From NCBI RefSeq assembly GCF_030867145.1, contig NC_134442.1, forward strand, positions 263,001-327,000: a stretch of 64,000 nucleotides of DNA. Reading direction: 5' to 3'. The notes beneath the pieces are model-generated. The model was not told the origin of the DNA. It worked only from the letters and a program-made list of their open reading frames with translations, and ran no database searches. Numbering within the stretch: position 1 is the first letter of the stretch; each line of letters begins with the position of its first letter. Both the position numbers and the translations under genes were made by a program. This DNA is from Opisthocomus hoazin (Eukaryota > Chordata > Aves > Opisthocomiformes > Opisthocomidae). Below, one piece after another: positions 1 to 9,320 of the stretch.

Positions 1-200
1 GCTAGTGGTAGGGACAATGCATCCTTGCTGTAGTTGTTCCACTAGTGTTCTCAATGCTTCGGCCTTTTCTGATGATAGGGGCCACTGGTCCACCCACACA
101 GGCTTTTCAGTGAGCCATGTGAGACGAATAGTAGGCCGAGTTGCAGCGGCCCCTTCTAAAAATGCTGACTTTGAGCGGAGGTGCCTATCGCTACTCCCCA
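1..200 (-). pseudogene. pol: Retroviral pol, N-terminal start of reverse transcriptase (partial)
   Basis: Downstream of protease, in a different frame from it, the minus strand stays open to the window edge and reads as the N-terminal segment of a beta-like RT, including the motifs KPVWVDQWPL and LVEQLQQGCIVP. These correspond to the conserved entry to the fingers subdomain. No catalytic residues are inside the window. The frame change after protease fits the usual pro-pol ribosomal frameshift. The exact start is approximate, because mature RT is cut from a polyprotein. Confidence 0.7.
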
Positions 201-983
201 TGAGCAAAGGACATCCCGCCCCCACAAGTTAAGGGGGACATCCACAACAAATGGACGGACGTTTGCTTCCTGCTCTTCCGGTCCAATAATTTGAATGACA
301 TGAGCTCTTTGTCGGGAGCAAGACACGCCTCCAATGCCCATAAGTTGTGTATTAACCGATACTGTCCCCCATGTCTGCGGCCATCGGGAGGAACTAATGA
401 TGGTTACATCTGTCCCCGTATCTACCATACCTTTAAGCGTTACTTGCTCAGGACTCGCATTCACATTCCTGAAGCGGCAGGTTAAGGTGGGCTGCCTCGG
501 TTGAATTCGTTGAGTCCAAAAAATTTCTGGTTCACCTGTGGACCCAAACCCTCCATCTCCCTGTGTTGTTTGTTCCGCTTTTGGTACTGCACTCTGAAAG
601 GGAATTAGCTGGGCAATTCGACTTCCCGCAGGTACATGCACAGGGGGAGATGGAGTCCACAGCATAGCTGATACTTGTCCTATAAAATCTGCGTCTGCAA
701 CTCCTGGGAGTACAAAAAGACCCTGAGATGTGGTACTGGAGCGGCCTAGCAATAAAGCACTTAAGTTGTTCCCCAAAGTTCCCCTTATACTAAGAGGAAT
801 GTTATGGACGCTCTGGTCATTTATCATGACGCTGGCGACTGTGGTGACATCCACTCCAGCGCTTCCTGCTGTTTTTGCTGTGAGGTGAGCCAAGCCTGTT
901 GAGGCTGCTGTCTCCCCCGGCTCAGGCCTGCTTGGGGCGCTGGAGGTATTTGTATCGGAGCGTGCCCCCGCTTCACGCTGCAC
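156..983 (-). CDS. pro: Retroviral dUTPase-protease (pro) reading frame
   Basis: This frame is open for 275 codons. Residues about 40-150 form a trimeric dUTPase: GSAGVD near residue 40, LLLGRSS near 77-83, VPAGSRIAQLIP near 117-128 and the Gly-rich GDGGFGSTG near 142-150. Residues about 160-275 form a retropepsin with the catalytic MVDTGTD at 186-192 and the conserved GRDVL near 255-259. dUTPase hydrolyses dUTP; the protease matures the Gag-Pro-Pol polyprotein. The frame overlaps the end of gag (824-983) in another phase, as expected for production by ribosomal frameshifting, so the first residue listed is only a formal start. It is intact although gag upstream is broken; that suggests modest age rather than function. 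Confidence 0.85.
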   Translation of the reverse strand: MQREAGARSDTNTSSAPSRPEPGETAASTGLAHLTAKTAGSAGVDVTTVASVMINDQSVHNIPLSIRGTLGNNLSALLLGRSSTTSQGLFVLPGVADADFIGQVSAMLWTPSPPVHVPAGSRIAQLIPFQSAVPKAEQTTQGDGGFGSTGEPEIFWTQRIQPRQPTLTCRFRNVNASPEQVTLKGMVDTGTDVTIISSSRWPQTWGTVSVNTQLMGIGGVSCSRQRAHVIQIIGPEEQEANVRPFVVDVPLNLWGRDVLCSWGVAIGTSAQSQHF

Positions 984-2504
984 TTCCCATTTCCCAGCAA
1001 GGGCCAGCCATATGCATCGTACTTAGAACGGCACTGACTAGCATGATGTCTGCCTCTCCTGCATTGCGGACATATTCCGAACAATGAAAGAGCGGCCCCG
1101 GATGATGATGTCGAAATCTGACTGCCCCTCTCAGGACAGTTTCGCTTAAAATGACCGGGCCGACCACAGTGGAAACAGGCTCGGTTGCCTGTCTGCAGGG
1201 CAGTGGCCAGGGCGGCCGCAAACGCCTCATTTTTATACTTGACTGACCCCACACGTTTACACACCTCCCTCATTTCTACCAGAGAAGGGCTTCACAGAGC
1301 CCGCAACAACCTTCTACAATCCTCATTAGCATTCTCTAACGCCGATTTCATCAGTACAGCCTCCTTCACCTCAGAAGTTTCTGTCTGTTTGTTGATAGCA
1401 TCCTGTAGTCTGTCTATAAATTGCATGTATGGTTCACTGGACCCCTGCTTGATGGTCATAAATGGTTTCTCTGCCTTGCCAGTATCGAGAACCTTGGGTA
1501 TAGGCTGCAGTGCTAAGTCTGCTGACTGCTGTAGTATCTCTGGAGCAAGCTGTGCCTGCAATTGTGGCGTCGCAACCGGAGCCTCCCCCATAAGTTGGGA
1601 AATTCCAGCAGCAAACAATGGATCGCCTTGTTGTGGCCCAAGATTTAGCATAGCGGCATGTTCACACATCCCTCTCCAGTGCGATAACCACAATACTCTC
1701 CGAGTTGGGGTGAATATTAAGTCCGTTCAATGCTTTGATATCAAAGGGAGTCAACAAATAACCCTTCATAACAGACTGTAGTAGACTCTGTGCAAACGGT
1801 GAAGTGAGACCATGCTGCATAACAGTCTTCCTTAACTCCTTAATAAGGTCCCATTGTAGCGGTTGCCACTCATTTTGAGTAATTACGGGACATGCCAGAG
1901 CTGTGGCGGTCTTTACCTCCCTTTCTGCTATCACCTTTTGCCTCACAGTCTGTCAGTGTGCTACAGGGTCATAATTCATGGTGAAAGCTAAGCCGTAAGG
2001 AAGAGACTCACTCTCTCCCCGATCAAAGAGCGGTTTATTGCCTGATTGTGGTTCGCCTTCTGCGAACACCGGAAGATGGGATGGTGAGACTGGAACTGGC
2101 TGGTCTAAGAGTGGAGCAAAGGGGGATGTCTGCATCTGGGGTGCCGTTCCCTCTGAGCTACCCAGTTCCCCTGGGCCCATTGGGGCTGTCGCTACAACAG
2201 CAGCTGCCCGAGCGGTACGGTCTGCCTTAAGTTGTTTCAAAGAGTCAGTAACTAGGCGCCAGGTTGTCAGGATCTTTACTGTGGTAGCATCGCCTTTGGT
2301 GGCTGCATCCCACAAAAGGTCCCCCGCCTTAGTCCATGTATCTATCAAAAATGCTGTCTGTGAATCCTCTGCCACGTCCTTGTTTTTAAGCCAGGTGAGC
2401 AGCAAACGGAGCGTGGGCTCTTCATAAGAAATCCCACGCTTCTCTAACATATTCTTAAGTAAGCAAACTATAGCCTATTCCTCAGAGCACAGCTGTGATC
2501 CCAT
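824..2504 (-). pseudogene. gag: Retroviral gag (MA-CA-NC), interrupted
   Basis: The likely start is the ATG at 2504-2502, giving MGSQL, a myristoylation-type N-terminus. A matrix-like region follows to about 1960. Capsid spans about 1946-1300 and includes a major homology region (IKQGSSEPYMQFIDRLQDAI). Nucleocapsid (about 1200-1050) carries a clean zinc knuckle, CFHCGRPGHFKRNC, and a second one, CPQCRRGRHHASQC. Disruptions seen are TAG at 2477-2475 (codon 10), TGA at 1955-1953, a change of frame between about 1693 and 1662, and TGA at 1294-1292. The final gag stop is at 826-824. Product order and motifs match beta-like retroviruses; the copy cannot make a full Gag. Confidence 0.85.
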
Positions 2505-2636
2505 TGTTACGTCCCCAGCACTCACCTTCTTTTCCAGGTGTTTTGTTGTCCGGACTGCAGCTCTCGGTTTACCCACAGCCTGCTTCTTCTTAAGTTAGGC
2601 TGGGCTCTGCACCGGATGCTCTATTTTCCTCATTCG

Positions 2637-2654
2637 ATCCCTGTTTGGGCGCCA
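2637..2654 (-). promoter_or_regulatory. Primer-binding site, tRNA-Lys type
   Basis: The minus strand reads TGGCGCCCAAACAGGGAT directly after the LTR end. It matches the known tRNA-Lys3 primer-binding site at 16 of 18 positions. It lies about 130 bases upstream of the gag ATG, which fixes the orientation of the provirus. Confidence 0.8.
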
Positions 2655-2655
2655 T

Positions 2656-2902
2656 TGCGGAGATGAAAGGCACGGACTCTGGCAGGGTGTTAGCCAAAGA
2701 CCTTTATTATTTACAAAGTTGCCCTTACATACTACTTGTTATTGTTCACACTATCAGAAGCATTCCGATAGGGTACTGCCCTAGTTGAATGCGGCTTTGT
2801 TCATAACTTGATTGGTGAAGTCTACTGTTCATGCATCCTACATGAGCCGGATACCTTCCTATTTTGGGTCGACGGATGTCCCCTTAGTTACTTTCTCAAT
2901 CA
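2656..2902 (-). repeat. 5' LTR of the beta-like provirus
   Basis: On the minus strand it ends in CA at 2657-2656, one base before the primer-binding site. It contains an AATAAA polyadenylation signal in the stretch at about 2700-2712. The 5' border is uncertain; a TG at about 2902 gives roughly 247 bp. The partner LTR is outside the window, so the border cannot be confirmed by comparison. Confidence 0.55.
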
Positions 2903-3229
2903 GGGGCACAGGGCCAGATCATCAAGGTCGAAGTCGCTGAAGCCCTGCTCCACAGCGGGGCCCTGATGGCTGTAGCTGGGTGGTTCTGGGTGCTGCTGGG
3001 GGGTCCTGTGGGGGTGCAGGGTGTGCAGGCAGTCCTGTGGCGGTGGTATCTTGGAGTGGATGGCAGCTGCCCGGGGCTGCCCACTGCAGTTCTGCCTGTG
3101 GGCGGGAGTCCATGTCGACACCATCTTTGGCACCGCCGACGTCGACACCATGGCCTTGCAGGTGGATGCACTGTGGACCTCGCTGGGGGTGCAGGCATCC
3201 TCGCCTACTCCTTCCTCCTCGGCTGACCG
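2900..3229 (-). CDS. Unrecognised reading frame with acidic C-terminus (possible terminal exon)
   Basis: I do not recognise this product. The minus-strand frame is open for about 109 codons after a TAG that doubles as a possible splice acceptor (TTATTTCATTAG near 3230). It begins acidic (SAEEEGVGED), has a Pro/His/Gln-rich middle, and ends in an acidic-hydrophobic tail, GFSDFDLDDLALCP, before the TGA at 2902-2900. Such tails resemble activation domains, but that is only analogy. The stop touches the presumed start of the proviral LTR. The region is very GC-rich, where open frames arise easily, so it may be fortuitous. Confidence 0.2.
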   Translation of the reverse strand, partial: RSAEEEGVGEDACTPSEVHSASTCKAMVSTSAVPKMVSTWTPAHRQNCSGQPRAAAIHSKIPPPQDCLHTLHPHRTPQQHPEPPSYSHQGPAVEQGFSDFDLDDLALCP

Positions 3230-3312
3230 CTAATGAAATAACCCCTCCTCCAACCCCCCGCCTTTCTCTGCCCCTAATTACAGTGACAAGGCAGAATGCA
3301 GGGTTTCCATGT

Positions 3313-3917
3313 TTATTTGCCAGTGGCAGAACGGGTGCTGGTGGCGGAACAGGCGCTGACGCCATCAGTGCCAGTAGTGAGGGTGGCGGGAGTACAACTG
3401 GGAGAGCCACTGGGAGCGGGACTGGGAGCAGGACCAGGAGCACCACTGGGAGAGCCACTGGGAGCAGGACTGGGAGCAGGACCAGGAGCACCACTGGGAG
3501 AGCCACTGGGAGCAGGACCAGGAGTGCAACCATCAGAACCACTGTGAGTGCAACCGGGAGCACCTGCGGAAGCGGGGAGAGGGGTGGGTGAGAATGGGGG
3601 GCCATGGGGAGCCACTGAGTCCTCCTACCCATGGAGCTGGGGGAGGGGGATGTTCCTCCACAACCAGCTGTATTCCCAACCTGGAAAACACCCCAGCCCC
3701 TTTCCCAGAAAGAGGCAGCTTTGGCTGATGGTGGGGGAATATCTGCTCCCTGGCGTTTTTGGGGTTCCAGAGAAGCCATTCACCCCACCTTGTGCCAGCA
3801 CTTACCGTAGTGTGGCAATGGGGAGTGGCTCTGACGGTTTCGTCGTTTTCGGGGGGGGGGGTAGGGGAGAGCAAAAATTATGCTGCAGCCTGGCCCCAGG
3901 ATCTCCACCGGCTTCAT
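3313..3917 (-). CDS. Possible two-exon small gene with Pro/Ser/Gly/Ala repeats
   Basis: I do not recognise this product. Exon 1 would run 3917-3806 (37 codons plus one base) from an ATG in a strong context (CCACCATGA). A consensus donor, ACG|GTAAG, lies at 3806-3801. A 242-base intron ends in a pyrimidine-rich acceptor, CCCCGCTTCCGCAG, at 3564. Exon 2 (3563-3313) continues in the matching phase and ends in TAA, which overlaps an AATAAA signal. The predicted 120-residue protein has a basic patch (PRKRRNRQ) and then a tail of four-residue repeats such as PSGS, PSGA, PGPA and PSPA, encoded by the minisatellite. The fit of donor, acceptor and phase is the main support. Against it, exon 1 crosses an 11-base C homopolymer and the whole region is GC-rich. 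An LTR lies just upstream and could act as promoter. Confidence 0.28.
3400..3543. repeat. 48-bp minisatellite built of 12-bp subunits
   Basis: Units begin at 3400, 3448 and 3496. The 48-bp unit consists of four related 12-mers of the form GGGAGAGCCACT, GGGAGCAGGACT, GGGAGCAGGACC and AGGAGCACCACT. The first two copies are nearly identical and the third degrades. Because 48 is divisible by three, changes in copy number would keep any overlapping reading frame. Confidence 0.9.
3851..3861. repeat. Poly-G run (11 bases)
   Basis: Eleven consecutive G on the plus strand, inside the possible exon 1 of the minus-strand gene. Its length is prone to sequencing error and would change the reading frame. 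Confidence 0.9.
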
Positions 3918-3980
3918 GGTGGGGGGGAGGAGAGGCTTTGCTTCATGCAGATCTTCTGGGCCACAGTCCGCAGCTCGTCC

Positions 3981-4617
3981 TGACGTGCGGAAACAAACTC
4001 TACAACTCACGGAGAGTTATAAAGCAGGTATGTTTATTACAGCGCCGGGTGCAAGGGGGATCGCTCCTCCTAACTTGCACACTGAGTCACGAAGCATGCA
4101 CCTATTTATTACAAAGCTTATCTAAGTAGGCAGGATTATTACAACTAGTTCTGGGAATAGGCATGATTATTATAATTATTTCTAAGGATTCATTATCATA
4201 CTCCGCCCTTCTTTAGCATCTGCACAGTGTCATCTGGTGGTCGTCTGTGGGGATCTTCTGGATGAGGGCTCGTAGTCCTTCTTGCGAAGGCTCGTAGTCT
4301 TCCTCACTGTGTACCTTTTACCTTTGGCTCAAAATTCTGAAGTTGTTCTCTTTGGCTGAGTCCCAAACCACAGAACCGGTTTCAGCTAGAGGGATGCTTC
4401 TTATAGACAAGAAATTTCTGGTTATCAGTCCTTATCAGTCCCTGTTTCCCTTCATCTATCTTGCAGCAGTCTTTGTGATTTACATTTGAGATCATAGAAG
4501 TCCTTGTTAGCAAACGAAATGGCACTGGTTAACCCTTGCCTTGACATGGCTGCAAAACCATATAACAAAATAAATATAAAACTGTGGCAAAATCAAACCA
4601 AATGTCAATTTCCCACA
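3981..4617 (-). repeat. Probable solo LTR
   Basis: The minus strand begins TGTGGGAAATTGACA and ends CGCACGTCA, with AATAAA near 4033-4028 followed by an R/U5-like stretch. These are the marks of a retroviral LTR of about 637 bp. The short flanks I compared do not form a clear target-site duplication, so the borders are provisional. No internal retroviral sequence adjoins it. Confidence 0.45.
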
Positions 4618-4774
4618 TTAGTCTCTCGCTCCTGCAAGGGAAGAGCGTGCTGTTAACAGGGTCTGGCCCTCCCTGGCTGGGCGTACGTGCTGACACAGCA
4701 GGGAAGCCTGGAAAGCAAAGGGAGACAGACGACAGCAGCACCTGGCCCTAAACCTTCCTATCTCTGGGTATTTT

Positions 4775-6607
4775 TAGGACACATCCCATCCTAGCCAACT
4801 CCTTGGACAAGCTGAGAAAAAGCAGGATGAGCTTTTGGATTCTTCTGGGTTAAACCCGGTGCAGCATCTCCGTTGACGGAATCCACTCTTTAGGAAAGAT
4901 AGGCCAACAAGGAGAGGTGGTGGAGTTGCTCTATATGTGAGGGAGAAACTGGAATGCATTGAGCTTTACTTGGGTGCAGATGAGGAACAAGTCGAGAGCT
5001 TATGGGTAGGAATTAAGGGACAGGCTCATAAGGGTGACATTACGGTGGGTGTGTACTACAGGCCACCTGACCAGGAGGAGGAAATTGATGAGACCTTCTA
5101 GAGGCAGCTACAAGCAGCCTCACAGTCACAGGCCCTGGTTCTCATGGGGGACTTCAACCACCCTGACATCAACTGGGAAGACCACACAGCCAGGCACATG
5201 CCATCCAGGAGGTTCCTACAGAGCATCGATGATAACTTTCTGACGCAAGTGATGGAGGAACCAACAAGGAAAGGCGCTCTGCTGGACCTTGTACTAACGA
5301 AGAAGGAGGGATTGGTTGAGGATGTGAAGTTTGGAGGCAGACTCGGCTGCAGTGACCATGAAATGGTCGAGTTCAGGATCCTGCATGGAGGAAGCAGGGC
5401 AATAAGTAGTATCAAAACCTTGGACCTCAGGAAAGCTAACTCTGGCCTCTTCAAGGAGCTACTGGGAGGAATCCCGTGGGCCAGGGCTCTCGAAGACAGG
5501 GGCGTCCAAGAGTGCTGGTTACTATTTAGACGTCACTTCCTCCACGCTCAGGACTGGTGCATTCCTCTGAGAAAAAAAATCTAGCAAAGGAGGCAGGAGA
5601 CCTGCATGGTGGAACAAGGAGATTCTAGCGGAACTCAGGTGGAAGAGAAAGGTCCATGGAATATGGAAAGAGGGACAGGCCACTTGGGAAAAGTACAGGA
5701 ATGTTGTCAGAGCGTGCAGGGATGCAACGAGGAAGGCCAAAGCCCACCTGGAATTGAATCTGGCAAGGGATGTCAAGGACATCAAGAAGGGCTTCTTCAA
5801 GTACATCAGTAGTAAAAGGAAGGCTAGGGACAATGTGGGCAATGGCAAATGCAGGGTCCTGCACCTGGGGAGGAACAACCCCATGCATCAGTAAAGGCTT
5901 GGGGTGGACATGCTGGAGAGCAGCTCTGTGGAGAGGGACCTGGGTGTCCTGGTGGACGACAGATTGACTGTGAGCCAGCAGTGTGCCCTGGCTGCCAAGA
6001 AAGGTAATGGGATCCTGGGATGCATTAGGAGGAGTGTGGGCAGCAGGTGGAGGGAGGTTCTCCTTCCCCTCTACACTGCCCTAATGAAGCCCCATCTGGA
6101 GTACTGTGTCCAGTTCTGGGCTCCCCAGTTCAAGAAAGATGAAGAGCTACTGGACAGAGTCCAGAGGAGGGCTACGAGGATGGTGAGGGGACTGGAGCAT
6201 CTCCGCTACGAGAAGAGGCTGAGGGAGCTGGGCTTGTTCAGCCTGAAGAAGAGAAGGCTGCGAGGGGACCTAATATATACTTACAAATCTCTGAAGGGTG
6301 GGTGTTAGGAGGATGGGGCCAAGCTCTTTTCAGTGGTGCCCAGCGACAGGACAAGGGGCAATGGGCACAAACTGAAGCACAGGAAGTTCTGTCTGAAAAC
6401 GAGTAAGAACTTCTTCCCTCTGAGGGTGACGAAGCCCTGGCACAGGCTGCCCAGGGAGCTGGTGGAGTCTCCTCCTCTGGAGATATTCAAGACCCGCCTG
6501 GACGTGGTGCTGAGCAGCCTGCTGTAGGTGACCCTGCTTCGGCAGGGGGTTGAACTGGGTGACCCACAGAGGTCCCTTCCAACCCATACAATTCTGTGAT
6601 TCTGTGA
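4775..6607 (+). mobile_element. CR1 LINE with internal deletion
   Basis: The 5' part (4775-5820) encodes the CR1 AP-type endonuclease: VYYRPPDQ, LMGDFNHPDINW and a GCSDHE motif near 5350 are readable. At about 5825 the sequence jumps to the last part of the reverse transcriptase (from [13 protein letters not shown]), so the RT catalytic core, including the FADD box, is missing. The 3' end carries the terminal ATTCTGTGATTCTGTGA at 6590-6607. The endonuclease frame also has a TAG where CR1 relatives read Tyr (near 5098). The element is dead. Its 3' end abuts the start of duplication unit 1. Confidence 0.9.
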
Positions 6608-9279
6608 AGAGGAATCCCAACTACTGTGGGTTTGTGGTGTGCATGAGAGGGAGGTGAGTCCTCTTCTAGCCCCAGGACTTCAAATCTAGGATAAATGCCT
6701 GAAATGACTAGGCTAAATCCCTTCCCTCAGCACGGACAAAGGACATCGCTCCCTATCACTTTCTGGTTGTCCTGTCTAATGATGGTGCAAGGAAAGGTGA
6801 TATTTTTTTCTAACTCTTTCTCTGAGAGGAGGAATGCCACTGTAGGAAATAAGTATCTCTCCTCAGCTGAGGGAGGACACACCAGTGATGAGTTCAGCCC
6901 GTTTCGCAGCAAGCTGTCCTGGAGACAAAAAGACCTCGAGGGAGCCCAGAGTAGGGAGAAAAAGTGCTGCCTGGGGCTGTTCGCCTTATGCTGAGCTGGT
7001 CTGGGCTCCTGGGATTGAGGGAACTCATGGCAACAGGGAAACACTTCAGAGAGACAGCTGTGCTCAGGACCAGCTCCTCTGCAAAGCCCAGCAGGGCTGA
7101 GGGCACTGCCTGCAGGCACTGAGGAGAGACAGCGAGGAAGAGAGAGACGGCAGTTGGGAGTAGGAGAAAAGCTGAGTGTTCACTAGTGGAGAAATCTTGT
7201 CAGCCCTGAATACAGTAAGTCTCTGGGTGTAGGGCAGCACAGCTGCCGTTCCTGGAAAGGTCTCCCAAGCTGGCACATGCCACAGCTTCTGGAATCTGTC
7301 AGGAGGACTCTCAGTGTTTCTCTAGTGCAGAAGAGAAGGACGTGCTCCAGAGCAGGCATTCCCCACTGCACTGTCAGAGGACTGGGTGTGATGGCTGCCT
7401 TCTCCCAGGCATGACTCCAGGGGTGTGAAGCCAGGTGTGCAGCATGGGGTGCCCAGGACTGTTATTCTAAACAGGGTCCCTGCATCCCACAGGGGCTGTG
7501 TACCGGGGCAAGGAACCTGCTGCCTGCCAGGGTCAGCATTCAGCCTGCCCGAGGAGCTCCCTATGGCAGTGGGAGGACAAACTGTGGGTGGAAGGAATGA
7601 CCCACGGCAGGGCGGGAAGGGTGCTTCTGCTGTTCAGAGGGTGCTGTGTGGGTCAGGGCTGCTCGGAGCTCCAGATGACCCCCACAGCAATTGCAGAGGG
7701 TGCTTTTGAAGAATGCCATGATAGCAGCATTTATCTGAAAGGGATATTTGAAAGTCTGTGCTTTCTGTTTTCCACTCTTGGTTGGCTGGGTGGGCAGTGG
7801 GAGATGGGAATGTATTTCTCTGTTCTTGAAAGTCATGAGACCCCCGTTCTCATCAGCACTTGTCTGAGCTGCTCCTTAGCCCCCGCACACACAGAGATGT
7901 CCCTGGGCAGTGCCCCGCTGCCAGGAGATATCTGCAGGGCAGAGCTGAGCACACAGCGGGTGGGATGGGCTCTATGAGAACAGACAGGGACAAGCTCCAG
8001 GCAGCAGAGACATGAGCAAGGATGAAGAAGCATTTACTCCCAGAAAAGCCATGGGAAGGGTGATTTGGGCACCTCCCTGCCATCACCTTCAGTGCAGATG
8101 CCTACCATGGAGCGAATCTGTAATCTCGTCACCCACGTCTGATTCTAAGTCTGTGGGTGTTCAGTCACCTTCTCAGCGTCCTCACCCCTTAAAAGGAGAA
8201 ATCACCAAACTCTCATCTGTCTGTCTGTCTTTCTCCTGGCTCCATCTGCAGCAGCACTGTGACATTTCTCCCGTTTTCCTCTCCTGTTTTGGACCTTGTT
8301 CTTCTCACCGGACCAGAATGATCCTCTGGGTCCTGCCATGCGGATGTATCCATGACAGCAAAGTGTCCAAGTCCTTTCCTAATTAGCAGATTCAGGGCAA
8401 TGGAAATGAGTGGATTCTCCTTTCAGGACACGCCAAATTTATGATATTTTACTCTTTCCCTGGAGGCTCCTGCTGGGCTCCACGCTACCCTGGAGAAGCA
8501 AACAGCTCTCCCCTGACATGCTTGAGTTATCTAGCAGTGCTATGGAGAAGAAACTTTGGTGCTAAGGGCATGGCAATGCATGTGCACAGGCATCTGCAGG
8601 TGGGCAGCTCTAATGGGCCCTCTGCTTCCATGGCTGAGAGGGGAGAGCCTAGATCCTCCTCAGGTGAGAGGTTCAGCCATCTGCACTTGCAAAGTGTATT
8701 CTTCTGCTCTCAGCAGTGTCCATTTTCTGCTCAGGGGAACATCTGGTGTCAATCGACCTCCTGCTGCAAGAGCTGCCAGCACAGGGCAGCTGAGATCAGG
8801 CCTGCCAGACAGACCGGCTGTCCTCACTCTGCACTAAGGGACAGTCCCTTTGCCTCTCAGGACCACAAAAGTTCACCTGGAAGGCAGCAGGAATGCCAAG
8901 CATTTGCTACCTTAAAACCACTCCTCAGGCGTGCTGAGGCAAGTAGAAGAAGAAACAAAACAAAATCCCCTCAGCTCTGCTCTGCAGTTGGGTGATCTGA
9001 GAGAAGCAATGCTGAAAAGCTCTTCAGTATCACAGGTGGATTTAATCCGAGATGACCCTGTGTTCCTGTTTGAGTATTGCTGCATGGCTAGACTCTTGAC
9101 TGAATCCTGTAGAGCCCCCAGCAGAGCCCACTGCTCCAGTGACACCCTCAGCCAGCACCAACCAGAGCACGTGAAAGGGACCTGCCAAAAGTCTGCCTGA
9201 AAGGGGAGAGGTGGGTTGGGGATGTCTGTGGGAAACGGAACTTACTTTGCTAAGAGAAATCTGACCTAACTTAATTATA

Positions 9280-9298
9280 CCTTTTCCTCCTTGGACAG
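9280..9298 (+). promoter_or_regulatory. Splice acceptor before OR of unit 1
   Basis: A pyrimidine-rich tract ends in CTTGGACAG at 9298, 22 bases before the ATG. The same site lies at 48732 and 60742 (+), 36452 (+) and 21423 (-) before the other ORs. This fits the usual OR structure of non-coding 5' exon(s) spliced to one coding exon. Confidence 0.65.
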
Positions 9299-9320
9299 TT
9301 CCCATGCCCAGAGACAACAA

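Larger units (their letters stand above)
1..2902 (-). mobile_element. Betaretrovirus-like endogenous provirus, 5' half (runs off left edge)
   Basis: Read on the minus strand the order is LTR (about 2902-2656), primer-binding site (2654-2637), gag (2504-824), dUTPase-protease (983-156) and the start of RT (about 200-1). This gag/pro/pol order, with dUTPase fused to protease and two CCHC knuckles, is that of class II (beta-like) retroviruses. Several nonsense codons and one frameshift in gag make it a dead copy. The 3' half and 3' LTR lie outside the window. Confidence 0.85.

Noticed and set aside
2922-3779. 285-codon minus-strand frame with Leu/Val-rich repeats
   Set aside because: It is the minisatellite read in another phase; the repetitive hydrophobic stretch is a product of the 12-bp repeat, and a better-supported phase exists.
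6885-7100. Idea that the repeated upstream blocks form a CRISPR-like or tandem array
   Set aside because: They occur once per unit at 12-15 kb spacing, which is segmental duplication, not an array.
8441-8995. 184-codon plus-strand frame upstream of the unit 1 OR
   Set aside because: No motif and no counterpart of similar length in the other units.
9291-9320. Upstream in-frame extension of the OR of unit 1 (similar at 48711, 60661 and 21429)
   Set aside because: The extension crosses the conserved splice acceptor and begins at a non-ATG codon in unit 1; the conserved MSNSSS/MPNGSS start is preferred.
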